Shown piece after piece: positions 1 to 6,174 of a stretch of DNA of 20,285 bases; position 1 is the stretch's first letter, and each line of letters opens with the position of its first letter. The position numbers and the translations under genes were made by a program. Origin of the DNA: a virus; the IMG/VR virus record IMGVR_UViG_3300047491_000652, positions 1 through 20,285 of that record; one strand, written 5' to 3'. Below the pieces are notes generated by a model. It was not told the origin of the DNA. It saw only the letters and a list, made by a program, of their open reading frames with translations, and did not search any database.

Positions 1-636
1 TCTAATAATAGAGTTTATTATATTTTTTATAACTTGCGATATTTTTTAATTTATAATAAAATAATTAATAGAATTATTAGTTATTTTAAAAATTTAGTAA
101 CTAAAGAAAATAATTTAGCAACCTTGCTTGGTGATTATAGTGATTATTTATGTGCAGCACATACATTAAATTATAATATGCTAGATACTATGATTTTATA
201 TCCTAAAAATTTTAAAAATGCACACGATATCACAATTAAAAAGCTTGAATTAAATAAAAGTAAGCATCTAAATGCTAGTATTAAAAGGATATACAAAGAG
301 CTTAAGGACGATTATTATTTTGAGGATAAAAAGCTTTTCGTTAGAATTGCAAAATCTACAAGCGAGATAATCGATGAAGGATCCAAGCTCTCTCATTGCG
401 TTGGGCAATATGTTGAGAAAGTGGCAGATGGAATTTGTATTATAGCATTTATAAGGCAGAAGGATGCACCAAAGGAGCCATTTTATACAATGGAAATAAG
501 AAATTATCAGATTTGGCAATGTAGAGGCTTGCGAAATTGCAATATGACTGACGAGGTCAAAGCATTTGTTGAAAAATATAAAAATAAAGTATTAAATAAA
601 ATTAAGGATAAGGAAAGGGTTAAGGTAGCAATATGA
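1..636 (+). CDS. PcfJ-like protein, 5' end outside window
   Basis: The reading frame is open to the first base of the window, so the N-terminus is missing; a TTG at 34 is only the first possible start codon inside the window and is not taken as the real one. About 211 residues are visible. The C-terminal part carries the pattern I associate with the PcfJ-like family: a stretch with LYPKNF and a following AHD, then SHCVGQY with a conserved His-Cys pair, then IIAFIRQKDAPKEPFYTMEI, and QCRGLRNC before a closing helix. PcfJ proteins were named from enterococcal conjugative plasmids and occur often in Firmicutes phages and mobile elements; their biochemical role is not settled. The stop overlaps the next start (ATGA at 633-636), so the two are probably translationally coupled. 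Confidence 0.75.
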   Translation, partial: SNNRVYYIFYNLRYFLIYNKIINRIISYFKNLVTKENNLATLLGDYSDYLCAAHTLNYNMLDTMILYPKNFKNAHDITIKKLELNKSKHLNASIKRIYKELKDDYYFEDKKLFVRIAKSTSEIIDEGSKLSHCVGQYVEKVADGICIIAFIRQKDAPKEPFYTMEIRNYQIWQCRGLRNCNMTDEVKAFVEKYKNKVLNKIKDKERVKVAI

Positions 637-1556
637 GCGAAATTATAATAGCTAGAAATTCAAATATCATTGCAACAGAAATTAAAATCATTAAAAATCA
701 GACAGCACAAACGGTCTTAATGGCATCTATTGACATTGGTAAAAGGCTTATTGAGGCTAAGGAGCTTTTGGCACACGGGGAATGGCAAAGCTGGCTCGAG
801 GAACAAATTGATTATAAGCAATCAACAGCTAATAATCTTATGCGAATTGCAAAGGAGTATGAAGATAGTAGCGATAAATTAAAAAGCATAAGCTACTCCC
901 AAGCTGTTGCATTGTTGGCACTACCTGAAGAGGACAGAGAGGAATTTATATCTGAAAATGATGTTTCTAATATGTCTGTAAGGGAACTGCAAGAGGCTAT
1001 CAAGGCTAAGGAAGAAGCTGAGAATGAACGGGATGAATTTAAAAAGAATGCTGTTGAATTATCTGAAAAAATGAATGAGGCTACTGAAAGAGCAGAGGAA
1101 GCAGAGGAAGAGGCTAGAAGTATAAATCAAGATTTTAAAGAACTTAAAGCTTCAATTGAAGAAATTGAAAGCAAAAATAAAAAAAACCAACAAAATTTGG
1201 AAGCTGAAAAGAAAAAGCTTCTTGATACAATTAAAAAGCTTGAGGCTGAAAAAGAAGTTATTTCTGCTGAGGTTGTTCTGCCCGATGAGGAGCTAGATAA
1301 GATAAGGCAGGAAGAACGGGACAAGCACCAAAAATTGATTGATGAGCAAAAGGCTAAGGTTACAGAGCTTGAAAATAAGCTTAAAAAGACAGCGAATACT
1401 TCTATTATGGAATTTAAGGTATATTTTGAAAGCACACAAAATTCCTACAATAAAATGATTGAATGTATATCAAAAATTGAGGATGATAAGGAAACTATAG
1501 ATAAATTAAAAGGTGCTTTAATCAAGCTTTTAGATGAGTTTAAGAAGGGAATTTGA
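633..1556 (+). CDS. DUF3102-type protein with long coiled coil
   Basis: The 307-residue product begins with a DUF3102-like region (about residues 15-80): IDIGKRLIEAKELLAHGEW followed by YKQSTANNLMRIAKEYE, which looks like a helix-turn-helix-bearing segment. Residues about 80-125 (SYSQAVALLALPEEDREEF, then MSVRELQEAIKAK) resemble ParB-like helical DNA-binding segments. From about 125 to 250 the sequence is rich in Glu, Lys and Ala with heptad character and is almost certainly a coiled coil, so the protein is probably oligomeric. DUF3102 proteins are common near replication genes of Firmicutes phages and plasmids; DNA binding is my inference. The ATG at 633 is preceded by AAGGTAG at good spacing and overlaps the stop of the gene before it. 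Confidence 0.75.
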   Translation: MSEIIIARNSNIIATEIKIIKNQTAQTVLMASIDIGKRLIEAKELLAHGEWQSWLEEQIDYKQSTANNLMRIAKEYEDSSDKLKSISYSQAVALLALPEEDREEFISENDVSNMSVRELQEAIKAKEEAENERDEFKKNAVELSEKMNEATERAEEAEEEARSINQDFKELKASIEEIESKNKKNQQNLEAEKKKLLDTIKKLEAEKEVISAEVVLPDEELDKIRQEERDKHQKLIDEQKAKVTELENKLKKTANTSIMEFKVYFESTQNSYNKMIECISKIEDDKETIDKLKGALIKLLDEFKKGI

Positions 1557-1565
1557 TAATGAAAT

Positions 1566-1832
1566 ATGAATATTAAAAAAATGAAAAGCAATTGTCTTTT
1601 TCAAGCGATTAAACATAGATTTAAAGGTTCCCCAATATATCGGGTTATTCCTAATCCTGATGGGCACTTACACTTTGTTTGGTGGGATTGTATAGATAAT
1701 ACTTATAAACATTTCACTTGGGGTGATAATCCAGTCGAGTTATCTAAGTTTTATTATTTCACAATATTTGATGGAAGTATTGAAAATTTCTATATAAATG
1801 ACGATTGGTATAAATTAAAATTAATAATTTAA
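1566..1832 (+). CDS. Small phage protein of unknown function (88 aa)
   Basis: I do not recognise a named family with confidence. The product is basic and aromatic-rich (HFVWWD, HFTWGDN, FYYFTIFDGSIENF), suggesting a small compact beta fold; short Firmicutes phage proteins of similar look occur next to replication genes. The ATG at 1566 has only a weak ribosome binding site. A five-codon mini-ORF starts at ATG 1559 directly upstream, so translation may depend on re-initiation after the gene ending at 1556. The TAA stop (1830-1832) is also the first three bases of a palindromic repeat element. Confidence 0.6.
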   Translation: MNIKKMKSNCLFQAIKHRFKGSPIYRVIPNPDGHLHFVWWDCIDNTYKHFTWGDNPVELSKFYYFTIFDGSIENFYINDDWYKLKLII

Positions 1833-1880
1833 TGCATAATGCAGAATTTCGGAGAACACTGTTCTCCCCTACAAGGGAAA
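1830..1880 (+). repeat. Palindromic repeat 1, class B (GGAGAACA/TGTTCTCC)
   Basis: Left flank TAATGCATAATGCAGAATTTC, core palindrome at 1851-1867 (8-nt arms around a central C; the outermost G of the class is missing), right flank CTACAAGGGAAA. Its first TAA is the stop of the preceding gene. Confidence 0.85.
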
Positions 1881-1905
1881 TTATAAATAAAAAGGGGTGA
1901 TTTTA

Positions 1906-2109
1906 TTGATTTATTGTAAATATTGTAAAAAGCCGATAAGGTTTATTAAAAGAAAGGGTGGCTTTAGTATATGCTGCAATTTTAATGCGGTATATATTCG
2001 CCCTGAGAAGGATAAAAATGTATATTTTAGTTCATCTGGAATGAAACATGAGGGTGTTATTGTAAGTGATGGTATAAAGGTTTTTCAACCACATATTTGC
2101 AATAGGTAA
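1906..2109 (+). CDS. Small Cys-rich (zinc-ribbon-like) phage protein (67 aa)
   Basis: I choose TTG 1906 because AAAGGGGTG (1891-1899) then sits at normal distance; the in-frame GTG at 1897 lies inside that ribosome binding site. The product has Cys4-x2-Cys7 at its N-terminus, a Cys-Cys pair near residue 23 and a His-x-Cys at the C-terminal end (residues 63-65), so it may bind one zinc. The middle has the short beta-strand pattern (VYIRPEKDKNVYF, then a Gly-bearing turn) seen in small early phage proteins. Function is unknown. Its TAA stop is the first three bases of repeat 2. It probably belongs to the transcript of the surrounding early genes. Confidence 0.6.
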   Translation: MIYCKYCKKPIRFIKRKGGFSICCNFNAVYIRPEKDKNVYFSSSGMKHEGVIVSDGIKVFQPHICNR

Positions 2110-2156
2110 TGCAGAATTGCGGAACGACGAGTGCGTCGTTCCCTACAAAAGGAAAT
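2107..2156 (+). repeat. Palindromic repeat 2, class C (GGAACGACG/CGTCGTTCC)
   Basis: Left flank TAATGCAGAATTGC, core 2121-2142 with 9-bp arms around loop AGTG, right flank CCTACAAAAGGAAA. It forms a pair with repeat 3. The TAA is the stop of the gene before it. Confidence 0.85.
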
Positions 2157-2162
2157 GTGGGG

Positions 2163-2199
2163 TTTCGGGAGAACACTGTTCTCCCCTACAAGGGGAAAT
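2163..2199 (+). repeat. Palindromic repeat 3, class B (GGGAGAACA/TGTTCTCCC)
   Basis: Core 2167-2185, preceded by TTTC and followed by CCTACAAGGGGAAA. It is the start of a 72-bp segment (2163-2234) repeated almost exactly at 4358-4428 in front of the large terminase gene. Confidence 0.88.
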
Positions 2200-2234
2200 G
2201 TAGAAATAAAAAAGGATGGTGGTTTGGTTTGGAA
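2163..2234 (+). repeat. Duplicated repeat-plus-leader segment, copy 1
   Basis: This 72-bp stretch matches 4358-4428 with one indel and two substitutions by eye. It holds repeat 3, its AAGGGGAA tail and the leader AAAAAGGATGGTGG-TTTGG-TTTGGAA that leads into the next gene. It ends two codons into the gene starting at TTG 2229, whereas copy 2 ends at the first base of the terL start codon at 4428. Confidence 0.85.
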
Positions 2235-2465
2235 CCAATTAAAAAGAAAAAGCGAACACGAAAGGCTTGTGACCAGCTTTGCTGGAGCTGTATACATAGT
2301 GTACCAAATTATGATAGGACGAGGGGCTGTGAATGGTCGATTAAGTTTATTCCTGTTCCTGGTTGGTTTGCTAAAAAAAGAGTTATTAAATGCAATGATT
2401 GGGACGAGGAAACAGTTTATTATAATATAATGAAATGTCCTAAATTTGAATTTGGGAATCCGTGA
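2229..2465 (+). CDS. Small Cys-rich phage protein (78 aa)
   Basis: I place the start at TTG 2229, behind the GGATGGTGG leader; the upstream in-frame ATG at 2109 would make repeats 2 and 3 coding and has no ribosome binding site. The product starts with a basic stretch (KKKKRTRK), then Cys14-x3-Cys18-x2-Cys21, Cys34-Glu-Trp-Ser, PVPGW near residue 44, and a closing YNIMKCPKF with Cys70. The order CW-x-C, C-x-W-S, PV-x-GW, Y-x-(I/V)-x-x-CP-x-F matches a small zinc-finger-like protein I recall from clostridial phages, of unknown function. It lies among early genes just before the replication-initiator-like gene. Confidence 0.7.
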   Translation: MEPIKKKKRTRKACDQLCWSCIHSVPNYDRTRGCEWSIKFIPVPGWFAKKRVIKCNDWDEETVYYNIMKCPKFEFGNP

Positions 2466-2520
2466 ATAATGCATAATTTTGGGTTTTCGGGCGAACACTG
2501 TTCGCCCCTACAAAGGGAAT
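2466..2520 (+). repeat. Palindromic repeat 4, class A (GGGCGAACA/TGTTCGCCC)
   Basis: Left flank ATAATGCATAATTTTGGG, then TTTTC, core 2489-2507, right flank CCTACAAAGGGAAT. It is the one copy after a gene whose stop (TGA, 2463-2465) is not part of the flank; it is paired with repeat 5. Confidence 0.88.
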
Positions 2521-2530
2521 GCGTGTTGTG

Positions 2531-2565
2531 GAATTTTGGAACGATGATTGCATCGTTTGCAACAA
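2531..2565 (+). repeat. Palindromic repeat 5, decayed class C
   Basis: Core 2538-2559: arms AACGATG (2540-2546) and CATCGTT (2551-2557) with loop ATTG. The outer two pairs of the class are lost (GG against TG) and the tail reads GCAACAAAAA instead of CCTACAAGG, so this looks like an eroded copy. Confidence 0.65.
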
Positions 2566-2591
2566 AAAAAATAAAATGAGGTAAATTAAAT

Positions 2592-3443
2592 ATGGCTGGT
2601 AGAAAAATAAAAAACGGTAATTTCTATTGGTCTATAGAGTGTGATTTTTTTAATCAAAATGAAATAAGGCTTTTAATGTTGGATGGCGGTTGTGATGCAG
2701 TTTGTATATATTTATATTATTGCAATCGTTGTCTTAGTAATAGTTTCTTTGTTGTTTTTGACGAGATTGAGTGTAAGACCACTCAGCATCTTTTTGGATT
2801 CAGTGAGGAAAAGGTAAAAACCTTGTTAGAATACTGTTTTAAATGGGAGCTTTTTGATAGGCAACTGTTTAAGATGGCTAATATCTTAACAAGTGTCATA
2901 ATACAACAGAAATTTCAAGATTGTTTTTCTAATCGTGGAAAGACAAGAAGTATAGAAGTTTTTGATTTTTACTGGCTACTAGATAGTGACAATACCTATA
3001 GCTTTATTTCGTTATGCTCTTTAGATTATTTTATAGAAAAAAATATAGATTATTTCGGAAAAAATACCAATTATATTAGAAATAATTATAATTATTTTTC
3101 TAATATAATAAATAGAAATAAAAATATTATTAATAATAAAGAAATAGCTTCGCCTCATTCATTTATTTATGATGATGAGGATGAAGAGGAATTAACACCA
3201 AAGCTAATATTAAGAAGACCACCTACAGATGAAAATTTAGCATCTAAAATTAAAAACCATATAGAAGAGAATATTGATGAGGGTGAAAGTGAAACAAATG
3301 AAATGGGTTTAACTGCTGATGAATATTTAGAGATAATAGCAGAGGTTAAGAAAAAATATAATTATCATACTCATCAAAAGGAATACTATAATGAGCTAAC
3401 TAGATTATCAAAAATAAAGAGGGAAGAGAAAAGAGGGTATTAA
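2592..3443 (+). CDS. Replication initiator/replisome organizer-like protein (DUF4373, Lin1244 type)
   Basis: The N-terminal 110 residues fit the DUF4373 (Lin1244/Lin1753 N-terminal) pattern: YWSIECDFFNQNEIRLLM, CDAVCIYLYYC, then LFGFSEEKVKTLLEYCFKWELFDRQLF and ILTSVIIQQKF. In related phage proteins this winged-helix-like part is followed by a DnaD-like part and the whole acts in loading the replication machinery at the phage origin. Here the C-terminal half (about 155-283) is low complexity with Asn/Ile-rich and acidic runs, so no DnaD domain is evident. Start ATG 2592 follows GAGGTAAATTAAAT. It is the last gene before a terminator and the packaging module, the usual place for such a gene in Firmicutes phages. 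Confidence 0.65.
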   Translation: MAGRKIKNGNFYWSIECDFFNQNEIRLLMLDGGCDAVCIYLYYCNRCLSNSFFVVFDEIECKTTQHLFGFSEEKVKTLLEYCFKWELFDRQLFKMANILTSVIIQQKFQDCFSNRGKTRSIEVFDFYWLLDSDNTYSFISLCSLDYFIEKNIDYFGKNTNYIRNNYNYFSNIINRNKNIINNKEIASPHSFIYDDEDEEELTPKLILRRPPTDENLASKIKNHIEENIDEGESETNEMGLTADEYLEIIAEVKKKYNYHTHQKEYYNELTRLSKIKREEKRGY

Positions 3444-3460
3444 CTGCCCTCTATTTTTTT
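3432..3460 (+). terminator. Intrinsic terminator after the early module
   Basis: The arms AGAGGG (3432-3437) and CCCTCT (3447-3452) can be extended inward by two weaker pairs. They are followed by a run of seven T (3454-3460). The left arm lies in the last codons of the gene and its TAA stop (3441-3443) is in the loop. Confidence 0.75.
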
Positions 3461-3493
3461 AAATATTTTTTTATAAAAAAAACGATATTAGTT

Positions 3494-3536
3494 GTGACCT
3501 ATTAAAAGTCACTTGGTTAGTGATAAAAATGGCATT
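3494..3536 (+). promoter_or_regulatory. Overlapping inverted repeats upstream of the packaging operon
   Basis: GTGAC (3494-3498) can pair with GTCAC (3508-3512); the same GTCACT can instead pair, as TCACT (3509-3513), with AGTGA (3519-3523). A further palindrome, AAAAATG-G-CATTTTT, begins about 3525. These lie in the 177-bp gene-free gap. They could be operator sites or a mutually exclusive pair of RNA hairpins; the sequence cannot decide. Confidence 0.35.
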
Positions 3537-3553
3537 TTTTGATATAAAAATTT

Positions 3554-3582
3554 ATGACAGTTTTTTTTAAATGTGTTATATA
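3554..3582 (+). promoter_or_regulatory. Candidate promoter for the packaging/head genes
   Basis: ATGACA (3554-3559) lies 17 bp before TATATA (3577-3582), with an overlapping TATAAT at 3583-3588. It is placed after the terminator at 3460 and about 35 bases before the terS start, where a late promoter is expected. The region is very AT-rich, so chance matches are likely. Confidence 0.4.
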
Positions 3583-3620
3583 TATAATTAAAATTTTAAA
3601 AGAAAGTGAGGTGAGCGAAA

Positions 3621-4292
3621 ATGAATGACAAATATTATGATGAAGTTGTAGAAAACAACGGTGTTTTAAATGCAGAATCAGAAGAGGTTTGTTTCGGGGA
3701 AAATGTCGGAAATGAAGTTTATGAAATGCAGAATACAGGCGAACACTGTTCGCCCCTACAAGGCAATATTGATATATCAGAGAAAGAGAAAAGGTTTTGT
3801 GAAAATTATATAAATTGTAACAATATATACCAGGCAGCGGTGGATGCAGGCTATGAAGAGAGTTATGCAAAAGCTAGAAGCTATACATTTTTGCAAAAGC
3901 CTCATATAAAAGCATATTTGGCATCATTATCAAAAATAATAACAGATGATAAGATAATGAGTGCAAGAGAGGTCTTAGAGCTTTGGAGCAATATTGCAAG
4001 GGGAACTTTGCAAAATCCAAATGCGTTGCCTAAAAATTTATATAATGCTATTGATAAAAAATATAATGCTGACCAAATGACCTTTGATCAGTTGGTTACA
4101 GAGGATAAGGGTTATTTTATTCCTGACGAAGTGAAAATTCCTTTAGGGGCGAGGTTAAAAGCATCTGAGCTTATTGCAAAGAATTTGGAAATGCTTACAG
4201 AAAAGCAAAATATCAATATTAGCATCAATGAGGATTTGGCAAGCTTGACCGATGAGGAATTAAAGGAATATTTGAAGAAGGTTGTTAAATAA
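3621..4292 (+). CDS. terS: Terminase small subunit (Terminase_2 type) with a repeat-derived insert
   Basis: The small terminase subunit recognises the phage DNA packaging site and guides the large subunit to it. Residues about 51-100 carry the Terminase_2 helix-turn-helix pattern: ISEKEKRFCENYINC, IYQAAVDAGYEESYAKARSY, then a KPHIKAYL helix. A central part (about 110-185) and a charged C-terminal helix (LASLTDEELKEYLKKVV) follow, as usual for oligomerisation and contact with TerL. The first 50 residues are a non-conserved extension, and residues 36-48 (MQNTGEHCSPLQG) are encoded by a copy of the palindromic repeat, so the repeat became coding sequence. The start ATG 3621 follows GTGAGGTGAGCG. 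At 223 aa it is somewhat longer than many members. The TAA stop begins repeat 7, and terL follows. Confidence 0.85.
   Translation: MNDKYYDEVVENNGVLNAESEEVCFGENVGNEVYEMQNTGEHCSPLQGNIDISEKEKRFCENYINCNNIYQAAVDAGYEESYAKARSYTFLQKPHIKAYLASLSKIITDDKIMSAREVLELWSNIARGTLQNPNALPKNLYNAIDKKYNADQMTFDQLVTEDKGYFIPDEVKIPLGARLKASELIAKNLEMLTEKQNINISINEDLASLTDEELKEYLKKVVK
3726..3764 (+). repeat. Palindromic repeat 6, class A, in frame inside terS
   Basis: ATGCAGAATACA, core 3738-3754 (GGCGAACA-C-TGTTCGCC; the outer G of the class is an A here), then CCCTACAAGGC. It is read as MQNTGEHCSPLQG, residues 36-48 of TerS, upstream of the helix-turn-helix. Confidence 0.88.
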
Positions 4293-4334
4293 TGCAGAAT
4301 TCGGGCGAACACTGTTCGCCCCTACAAGGGGAAT
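4290..4334 (+). repeat. Palindromic repeat 7, class A
   Basis: TAATGCAGAATTC, core 4303-4321, then CTACAAGGGGAAT. The TAA is the terS stop. It is paired with repeat 8, 59 bp downstream from core to core. Confidence 0.9.
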
Positions 4335-4340
4335 ATAAAA

Positions 4341-4393
4341 TAATACATAATGCAGAATTTCGGGAGAACACTGTTCTCCCCTACAAGGGGAAT
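4341..4393 (+). repeat. Palindromic repeat 8, class B
   Basis: TAATACATAATGCAGAATTTC, core 4362-4380 (GGGAGAACA/TGTTCTCCC), then CTACAAGGGGAAT. Confidence 0.9.
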
Positions 4394-4428
4394 ATAGAAA
4401 TTAAAAAGGATGGTGGTTTGGTTTGGAA
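4358..4428 (+). repeat. Duplicated repeat-plus-leader segment, copy 2
   Basis: Near-identical to 2163-2234: repeat core, tail, and the leader AAAAAGGATGGTGG-TTTGG-TTTGGAA. Here the segment ends at the ATG of terL, so the duplicated sequence supplies the translation leader of the large terminase. Confidence 0.85.
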
Positions 4429-5915
4429 TGACTAGAGAGCAGTTATTGATACTTGCTAGCGAGATCAAAAGGCGAGAGGATGAAAAAAATAAGAATAAGC
4501 TATTATGCTATAATACTGATCCTACTATGCTACATAAAAAGCAAATTGAATTTCATAAATCTGCTAAAAGAAATAGATGGAATTTTGGGGGGAATAGAAC
4601 TGGTAAGACTGTATCGGGAGCTGTTGAGGCTGTTTGGTATGCTAGGGGAAATCATCCTTATAAAAAAATTGATAAGGCTAAAAATGGTTGGGTGGTTTCT
4701 CTTACAAATGAAGTACAGAGGGATGTTGCTCAAAAGGAAATACTAAGGTGGCTTAATCCTGATTGGATTGTTTCAGTTGCAGCAAGAAGGGGACGAAGTG
4801 ACGATTTAGAGAATTGTATTTTAGATTTTATAACAATTAAAAATATTTTTGGGACAACCTCTCGCATTGGTTTTAAAAGCTGTGACCAAGGGCGAGGAAA
4901 GTTTCAAGGGACAAGCTTAGATTATATTTGGTTTGATGAAGAGCCCCCAAAGGAAATATATGACGAATGTAAAATGCGTGTATTTGATACTAGTGGCGAT
5001 ATGTGGGGCACTATGACACCGTTAATGGGTCTTACTTGGGTTTATGATGAAATATATAAGAATGAGCTAGCTGACTCTGAAATCGAATATAGATTTTTCC
5101 AATGGGAAGATAATCCTTATTTATCTAAGGATGAAATAGAATATTTAATTGCAACAATGCCAGAAAAGGAAAGAGAGGCAAGGCAATATGGAAGATTTAT
5201 TAATTTATCTAGTGCTATGTTTCCTGAATTTAACGAAGAGATACATATCTGCAAGCCTTTTAAAATTCCTACAGACTGGAAAAGGTATTATGTTAATGAT
5301 TATGGCTTTGATATGTTTGCAGGGCTTTGGGTAGCTGTTGATTATGATAAAAATGTTTATATATACAACGAAAAGCATATAGCTGATTTACTTATATCAG
5401 AGGCAAGTGAACAGATACTAGATTTTGAAAAGATTGAGGAAATTAATAATAATTATAAATTTAAGTATACTCGCTATTGTCCGCCTGACTTTCGGAAACG
5501 GTCTCATCAAAATGGAGTTACTTGGTATGATACATTTTTTGATAATGGAATTAATTTTATTGAGGCTTCAAATAAAAGAGAATATGGCTGGAGCTGTATA
5601 AGAGAAATGATGAAGGTAATAGAGATAGTTGATCCAGTTACAGGACAAACCTATAAAACAGCAAAGCTCAAGATATTTGATAATTGCGAGGTTTTAATAG
5701 AGCATTTACAAAAAGCTTTACGAGACCCAAAAAATAAAGATGATATTTTAGATAAAACAGATGGTGACCATTATATTACTCATATATTAGATGCTTTAAG
5801 ATATTTCTGCATTAGTTGGTATTCAGCACCAGCAAGACCAAAGGAAGAGGTATCAGAGGCAATTAAATATAAACAAAAATTATTAAAAAAAATGAAAGGA
5901 AATATTTATGGTTGA
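4428..5915 (+). CDS. terL: Terminase large subunit
   Basis: This is the ATPase/nuclease motor that pumps DNA into the prohead through the portal. Counted from ATG 4428 (495 aa), Walker A is GGNRTGKT at 54-61, Walker B is LDYIWFDEE with the acidic residues at 170-172, and the coupling motif is MTPLMG soon after. The nuclease half starts near NDYGFD, continues with LWVAVDYDKNVYIYNEKH and ends with DHYITHILDALRYF, giving the expected acidic metal ligands of an RNase H-like fold (Terminase_6 type). An in-frame ATG at 4410 is less likely since AAAAAGG touches it without spacing; 4428 lies 11 bases after GGTGG. The stop overlaps the next start by 8 bases (ATGGTTGA). Confidence 0.93.
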   Translation: MTREQLLILASEIKRREDEKNKNKLLCYNTDPTMLHKKQIEFHKSAKRNRWNFGGNRTGKTVSGAVEAVWYARGNHPYKKIDKAKNGWVVSLTNEVQRDVAQKEILRWLNPDWIVSVAARRGRSDDLENCILDFITIKNIFGTTSRIGFKSCDQGRGKFQGTSLDYIWFDEEPPKEIYDECKMRVFDTSGDMWGTMTPLMGLTWVYDEIYKNELADSEIEYRFFQWEDNPYLSKDEIEYLIATMPEKEREARQYGRFINLSSAMFPEFNEEIHICKPFKIPTDWKRYYVNDYGFDMFAGLWVAVDYDKNVYIYNEKHIADLLISEASEQILDFEKIEEINNNYKFKYTRYCPPDFRKRSHQNGVTWYDTFFDNGINFIEASNKREYGWSCIREMMKVIEIVDPVTGQTYKTAKLKIFDNCEVLIEHLQKALRDPKNKDDILDKTDGDHYITHILDALRYFCISWYSAPARPKEEVSEAIKYKQKLLKKMKGNIYG

Positions 5916-6159
5916 TATTAAAAAGGTTGACAATGGTGTCAAATGCTCTAGAAATGGCTGTAGGGCTAGAGGTATCTATGTTATACATAATGATACTGAT
6001 TGCTTTTATCCAAAGCAGTATATTTGCAAAAGCTGTGCTGATATGATAAGCGGAATTCATAAAAAAGAATTGCGGGCGAACACTGTTCGCCCCTACAAGG
6101 AAGTTGATGTGAAAGCTAATGAGGATGAGGCAATTCAAGGCACATTTGAAACGATATAA
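5908..6159 (+). CDS. Small zinc-finger-like protein with repeat-derived C-terminal segment (83 aa)
   Basis: I do not recognise a named family. The first 45 residues hold Cys13, Cys18, Cys32 and Cys40-x2-Cys43 (CSRNGC, then YICKSC), with an intervening short beta region, so a small treble-clef or zinc-ribbon fold is likely. Residues 54-65 (ELRANTVRPYKE) are encoded by a class A palindromic repeat read in a different frame from the copy in TerS. The last 18 residues are acidic. Start ATG 5908 follows AAAGGAAAT and overlaps the terL stop by 8 bases, which implies translational coupling. Small zinc-binding proteins are often found between terminase and portal genes, but the role is unknown. Confidence 0.65.
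   Translation: MVDIKKVDNGVKCSRNGCRARGIYVIHNDTDCFYPKQYICKSCADMISGIHKKELRANTVRPYKEVDVKANEDEAIQGTFETI
6067..6101 (+). repeat. Palindromic repeat 9, class A, in frame inside a gene
   Basis: GAATTGC, core 6074-6092, then CTACAAGG. It is read as ELRANTVRPYKE. It is a single copy without the full TAATGCA left flank; the shortened flank keeps the frame open. Confidence 0.88.
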
Positions 6160-6174
6160 AAGTGGGGTGAGATT

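Noticed and set aside
2109-2228. ATG 2109 as start of the Cys-rich gene, giving a 118-aa product
   Set aside because: It would start inside a repeat without a ribosome binding site and translate repeats 2 and 3; TTG 2229 has a proper leader shared with terL and the conserved-looking part begins after it.
4410-4427. ATG 4410 as start of terL
   Set aside because: The purine-rich site touches the ATG without spacing; ATG 4428 is better spaced and starts a normal N-terminus.
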